Below the pieces are notes generated by a model, which saw only the letters and a program-made list of their open reading frames with translations, was not told the DNA's origin and did no database searches. Shown in pieces: positions 15,469 through 18,473 of a stretch of 18,473 bases of DNA (position 1 is its first letter; every line of letters begins with the position of its first letter). This DNA comes from Actinomycetota bacterium (lineage in GTDB: Bacteria > Actinomycetota > Actinomycetes > S36-B12). Both the position numbers and the translations under genes were made by a program. Where the stretch lies: assembly GCA_947472655.1 (NCBI GenBank), contig CANJCG010000017.1, forward strand, positions 1 through 18,473, read 5' to 3'.

Positions 15469-16388
15469 GCCAGCCAACTTCCGCAGATGTCGTCCGCGCC
15501 GCAGGAGTTGTACTGCTTCGCGGAGCACAAGGTCGTTATGAAACCTTGGCTGTGCATCGTCCACATCGCAGCGACTGGTCACTGCCTAAAGGCAAGATCG
15601 ACCCAGGAGAACATGCCATTTCTGCTGCCATTCGCGAATGTGATGAGGAAACCGGAATTCAAGCAGTCCTCGGGGCACGTCTGCCCACACAGGAATACAT
15701 GGCACTTGGTCGACCCAAGGCCGTTGATTATTGGGTCGCACACATGAAAACCGAGGAAGAATTTCAACCAAGCGATGAAGTCGATGAGCTGCGCTGGGTG
15801 AATATTCAAAGCGCTCGCCATCTACTCACCTATGCGCACGATGTCACTCTCGTGGAACAAGCTGCAACTCTTCCACCAACACAACCCCTCATTATTTTGC
15901 GCCACACACAAGCCGTGAAACGTTCCGACTTTGACGGTAAAGATGATCACGATCGGCCAATCAATGGCAAAGGTCGCAGCCAAGCCAAGAGCTTGATCCC
16001 CTTGCTAGATGCCTTTGGAATCACGGCCGTCCACTCATCAGATGCCCAGCGCTGCACCCAGAGTGTGAAGCGATTTGCGAAAGCCATTCAAGTTCCCGTG
16101 ATAGCTGAGGCTTCTTTGAGTGAAGAAAGCTTCCTAGGGAACCCAAAACGCGTAACGAGTCGCATTCATGATCTTGCGGGGCAACAACAATCTCTGGTGA
16201 TCTGTTCACATCGTCCCGTGATGCCCACAATTTTAGAAGCTGTCGCGAAAACTTTAGGTGACGATCCGTCGCGTCCGTATTGGGATCCAAAACTTCAACC
16301 AGGATCCTTCATTGTGGTGCATCGCGCCTTTGCACCTGATGGAACTCCACGAGTGGTGAGCGTCGAACGCCACCAAATCGAGGAATAA
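15465..16388 (+). CDS. mutT1: MutT1-type Nudix hydrolase fused to a histidine phosphatase domain
   Basis: The 307 residues combine a Nudix domain (about 8-135) and a histidine-phosphatase domain (about 140-300). The Nudix box is complete from G43 to I65, with REC-DEETGI holding the catalytic glutamates. The second domain has RHT at 146-148 and a second histidine, H249, in CSHRP; it is the SixA-like type. The mycobacterial homologue MutT1 (Rv2985, next to ppk1) hydrolyses 8-oxo-dGTP and 8-oxo-GTP, and diadenosine polyphosphates. The start is GTG at 15465, overlapping the previous stop as GTGA; the longer frame from 15417 is rejected because it would overlap the CHAD gene by 50 bases. The stop forms the palindrome TAACGCGTTA with the stop of the convergent protease gene. 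Confidence 0.93.
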   Translation: MSQPTSADVVRAAGVVLLRGAQGRYETLAVHRPHRSDWSLPKGKIDPGEHAISAAIRECDEETGIQAVLGARLPTQEYMALGRPKAVDYWVAHMKTEEEFQPSDEVDELRWVNIQSARHLLTYAHDVTLVEQAATLPPTQPLIILRHTQAVKRSDFDGKDDHDRPINGKGRSQAKSLIPLLDAFGITAVHSSDAQRCTQSVKRFAKAIQVPVIAEASLSEESFLGNPKRVTSRIHDLAGQQQSLVICSHRPVMPTILEAVAKTLGDDPSRPYWDPKLQPGSFIVVHRAFAPDGTPRVVSVERHQIEE

Positions 16389-16392
16389 CGCG

Positions 16393-17682
16393 TTAAACGA
16401 CCGCAATCGTCACGCTGTGATCAGGCTTGGTCTTGGTGAACGTCACTATGCACGAGCCCCGTCTCTTCATCACCACGAAGCCGTTTTTTACTACGCAGAC
16501 ACTTGGCGTCGATGACGTAATTTTTACGTTCGCTTTCAACGTGACTCCAGCCCATGAAGCGATTCTTTTCGCGGTGACTTGGCTGCCCAGCTTTCGTGTT
16601 TTTGCCATCGCAACAAACGGTGCCGTCAAGATTGTGGAAGGGCCAGCGCCAAGAGCATTTGCGCCGATAATGCTAAAACTCAATGTCTGCCCACTTGGCA
16701 ACTGATCAAACTCACATAAAGTCGATGTGGTGGTGCACGTTTGACCACTCGGAGCAGCAGTTACTTTCCAGATTGTTGACGTTGATCCGGTTGTAATCGG
16801 AGCCTTCCAAGTGACGTCAACTCGACTGCCCAAATTATTGGCAAGAAGGTCGGTTGGAGCGGGTGGTATTGCTGTTGCGATACTGCCTTGCTGCTGCAAC
16901 CAGGGGAGAAACGAAGTAACTCTCGTGTACAAACCCGGATAGCCAGCCTTTGCACACTCGTTTCCACTGCTTACTAAGCCAGCGAGAATGGGAACTGAAT
17001 CACGGACAACCAGCGGGCCACCGCTATCGCCTTGGCAGGCATCAACTGCACCAACAGGCGATCCAGCGCACACATGCTGAGTTGGATCAAGATCTGGGCC
17101 ATATTGCCCACATGGCTCAAGCGGTCCAGCAAGCACTGTCACGTCGGCGCGGATGAGTTGATCTGATGTTGTCGCATTTGTTGCCGCTGTGACTCCCCAT
17201 CCAGTGATTGTTGCGGCAGTGCCATTTGCAGGCCAAGTATTCGGGGTGAGACCAAAAGGTAACGCGATCGGATAAACCTTGCCCGTGATGTCGACCGGCT
17301 TAGCAAGAGTGATGACGCCAATGTCATTAGAAAACGTTCGCACATCAAAACTTGGGTGCGCAATAGTCGCTGCGACAGGTAGCTCCTGTGCGCTTGAACG
17401 CTCACTGGTTTTACTGATCCCAGCCCAAACTCGCACATCACTTGGCGAGTAACTCGCCAAGCAGTGCGCTGCTGTGACCACCATCGTAGGCGAAACTAAC
17501 GCGCCCGAACATTGCGAGGTGCCGCGCAGCACGATGAATACTTGCCAAGGTGAAGTGTCAATGGAAACCGCACTTCCACCAATAACTGTTGGTACGTGCG
17601 CGGGCACTGCATTCGCACCTGCAGGGTTTAAGAAGATCACACATGCTGCAAGACACATTGAGAGGCGGCCAAGAATTCTCAC
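16393..17682 (-). CDS. Secreted trypsin-like serine protease with Fn3-like domain
   Basis: The 429 residues start with a signal peptide (about 1-25: basic MRILGR, hydrophobic core, ANA end). A peptidase S1 domain (about 33-265) follows, with triad H73 (TAAHC), D120 (SNDIGVI) and S220 (GDSGGP). D214 six residues before the serine predicts trypsin-like Arg/Lys specificity. Next come an Fn3-like domain (about 274-356) and a C-terminal domain of about 70 residues with two cysteines (VCVV and GSCIV) and a basic KRRG turn. The mature end would be VIGG after HVPT, so activation does not follow the usual Arg/Lys cut. Several cysteine pairs suggest disulfides and an exported protein. The substrate is unknown. 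The GTG start is likely leaderless (see next feature). Confidence 0.92.
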   Translation of the reverse strand: MRILGRLSMCLAACVIFLNPAGANAVPAHVPTVIGGSAVSIDTSPWQVFIVLRGTSQCSGALVSPTMVVTAAHCLASYSPSDVRVWAGISKTSERSSAQELPVAATIAHPSFDVRTFSNDIGVITLAKPVDITGKVYPIALPFGLTPNTWPANGTAATITGWGVTAATNATTSDQLIRADVTVLAGPLEPCGQYGPDLDPTQHVCAGSPVGAVDACQGDSGGPLVVRDSVPILAGLVSSGNECAKAGYPGLYTRVTSFLPWLQQQGSIATAIPPAPTDLLANNLGSRVDVTWKAPITTGSTSTIWKVTAAPSGQTCTTTSTLCEFDQLPSGQTLSFSIIGANALGAGPSTILTAPFVAMAKTRKLGSQVTAKRIASWAGVTLKANVKITSSTPSVCVVKNGFVVMKRRGSCIVTFTKTKPDHSVTIAVV

Positions 17683-17688
17683 TTTGTA

Positions 17689-17694
17689 ACCATA
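17689..17694 (-). promoter_or_regulatory. Possible -10 element for the protease gene (TATGGT)
   Basis: TATGGT on the minus strand lies six bases before the GTG start at 17682, the spacing expected for a leaderless actinobacterial transcript; no Shine-Dalgarno sequence is present. I see no convincing -35 element. The 81 bases between purU and this gene (17683-17763) hold nothing else recognisable. Confidence 0.4.
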
Positions 17695-17763
17695 GTGCCT
17701 AGACTTGACTCGCGATGGATTTGTAGCGCCTCACATCGCACAGAACACTATTGAAAGACAGCA

Positions 17764-18473
17764 CTATTTAAAGACGACCGTCTTACGTCCAGCAAGCAAG
17801 ATGCGATCCTCTGCGAAAAGGCGCACAGCGCGAGCGAGCACTAGGCGTTCGACATCTCGGCCGATTTCAGCAAGGTCATTAGCTGACTGTGCGTGAGTTA
17901 CGCGCTCAACTTCTTGTTCAATGATCGGGCCCTCATCGAGCTGGGCCGTAACAAAGTGTGCCGTTGCACCAATCAGCTTCACTCCTCGATCATGTGCTTG
18001 GTGATATGGCCGCGCACCTTTGAAGCCAGGAAGAAATGAATGGTGAATATTAATGATTCGGCCTGAGAGCTGCGAACATACGTCATCGGATAGCACCTGC
18101 ATGTAACGCGCAAGAATTACAACGTCGATGTTGTTCTCTTTAGTCAATCGAAGCAACTCAGCTTCCTGAACAGCTTTCGTGTCAGAAGTTACTGGCAAAT
18201 AGACGTAGGGAATCCCATGTCGCTTCGCGATATGTTCGCAGTCAGGGTGATTAGAAACGATCAACGGAATTTCAATTGGCAATTCGCCGATCTCATGGCG
18301 GTAGAGCAAATCAATCAAGCAATGATCATGCTTGGACACCATAATCAAGGCTCTGCGGCGATCGCTTTCCCGACGCAAGGTCATCTCCGGATTGAATTGG
18401 ATTACTTGAGCGGTGATCGCAGTTCGCACGTCTTCAAGTTCCAACGGGGATTCGAATTTAGTGCGCAAACTAA
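17764..18473 (-). CDS. purU: Formyltetrahydrofolate deformylase (5' part outside window)
   Basis: Hydrolyses 10-formyltetrahydrofolate to tetrahydrofolate and formate, which supplies formate for the PurT route and balances one-carbon units. About 236 codons are visible and the frame is open to the right edge, so about the first 50 residues, most of an N-terminal ACT domain, are missing. The formyltransferase-like catalytic domain starts near RRRALIMVSKHDHCL. The active-site segment IINIHHSFLPGFKGARPYHQA supplies the Asn and His, and AHFVTAQLDEGPIIEQ the Asp. The gene ends with VVFK and a TAG. The likely real start lies outside; the TTG at 18468 inside SLRTKFES is not a start. Confidence 0.94.
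   Translation of the reverse strand, partial: SLRTKFESPLELEDVRTAITAQVIQFNPEMTLRRESDRRRALIMVSKHDHCLIDLLYRHEIGELPIEIPLIVSNHPDCEHIAKRHGIPYVYLPVTSDTKAVQEAELLRLTKENNIDVVILARYMQVLSDDVCSQLSGRIINIHHSFLPGFKGARPYHQAHDRGVKLIGATAHFVTAQLDEGPIIEQEVERVTHAQSANDLAEIGRDVERLVLARAVRLFAEDRILLAGRKTVVFK

Noticed and set aside
16433..16449. GTGACGTTCACC on the minus strand inside the protease gene, similar to the PHO-like repeats
   Set aside because: It encodes the VTFT strand near the C-terminus and is far inside the gene, so coding constraint explains it.
1..18473. CRISPR arrays, tRNA or rRNA genes, insertion sequences, phage genes
   Set aside because: No regularly spaced repeats, cloverleaf-like sequences, transposase or integrase frames were seen; almost every base belongs to a recognised gene.

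Overview
The window looks like part of a compact actinobacterial chromosome of mid GC content. Pointers are mycothiol genes (mshA, mshD), a SenX3/RegX3-type phosphate two-component pair divergent from phoU, a GlnR-type orphan OmpR regulator, a Nur-type Fur protein, a MutT1-type Nudix/phosphatase fusion, and frequent GTG starts without Shine-Dalgarno sequence. Gene order recalls Streptomyces (mshA-ybjN-gpm, nur, glnR, mshD, ppk-mutT1 in one chromosomal region). Mycobacteria carry the same sets at separate loci. The tight packing (4-base overlaps, convergent ends with 0-43 bases between them or overlapping) suggests a streamlined, perhaps aquatic, actinobacterium; this last point is inference.

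Layout. 1-1525 (minus): senX3-like kinase and 5' part of its response regulator gene regX3. 1526-1740: divergent control region with PHO-box-like repeats. 1741-5079 (plus): phoU, mshA, ybjN-like gene, gpmA. 5080-5397 (minus): small DUF2516 membrane protein. 5416-5865 (plus): dtd. 5828-7859 (minus): overlapping operon of a 33-aa membrane microprotein, nitrobindin-like protein, nur and ygfZ. 7879-8253 (plus): DsrE-family protein. 8297-10092 (minus): alpha/beta hydrolase, membrane-anchored thioredoxin, DUF4395 protein. 10133-11814 (plus): glnR, mshD. 11855-16388 (plus): ppk, CYTH-CHAD protein and mutT1, joined by 4-base overlaps. 16393-17682 (minus): secreted trypsin-like protease with an Fn3-like domain. 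17764-18473 (minus): purU, cut by the window edge.

How the genes fit together. Phosphate is the main thread: sensing (SenX3, RegX3, PhoU), storage (Ppk, CYTH-CHAD) and nucleotide or polyphosphate-like turnover (MutT1). A 16-base motif, 15 of 16 identical, lies before both phoU and ppk and suggests that polyphosphate synthesis and phosphate sensing share a regulator. A second thread is thiol and redox chemistry (mycothiol first and last steps, thioredoxin, DUF4395, DsrE), and a third is global nutrient control (GlnR for nitrogen, Nur for nickel). No tRNA, rRNA, CRISPR array, insertion sequence or phage gene was seen. Nothing here looks horizontally acquired, and I found no clear candidate for a wholly new system; the most notable points are the shared motif, the membrane-free kinase and the unusual protease.
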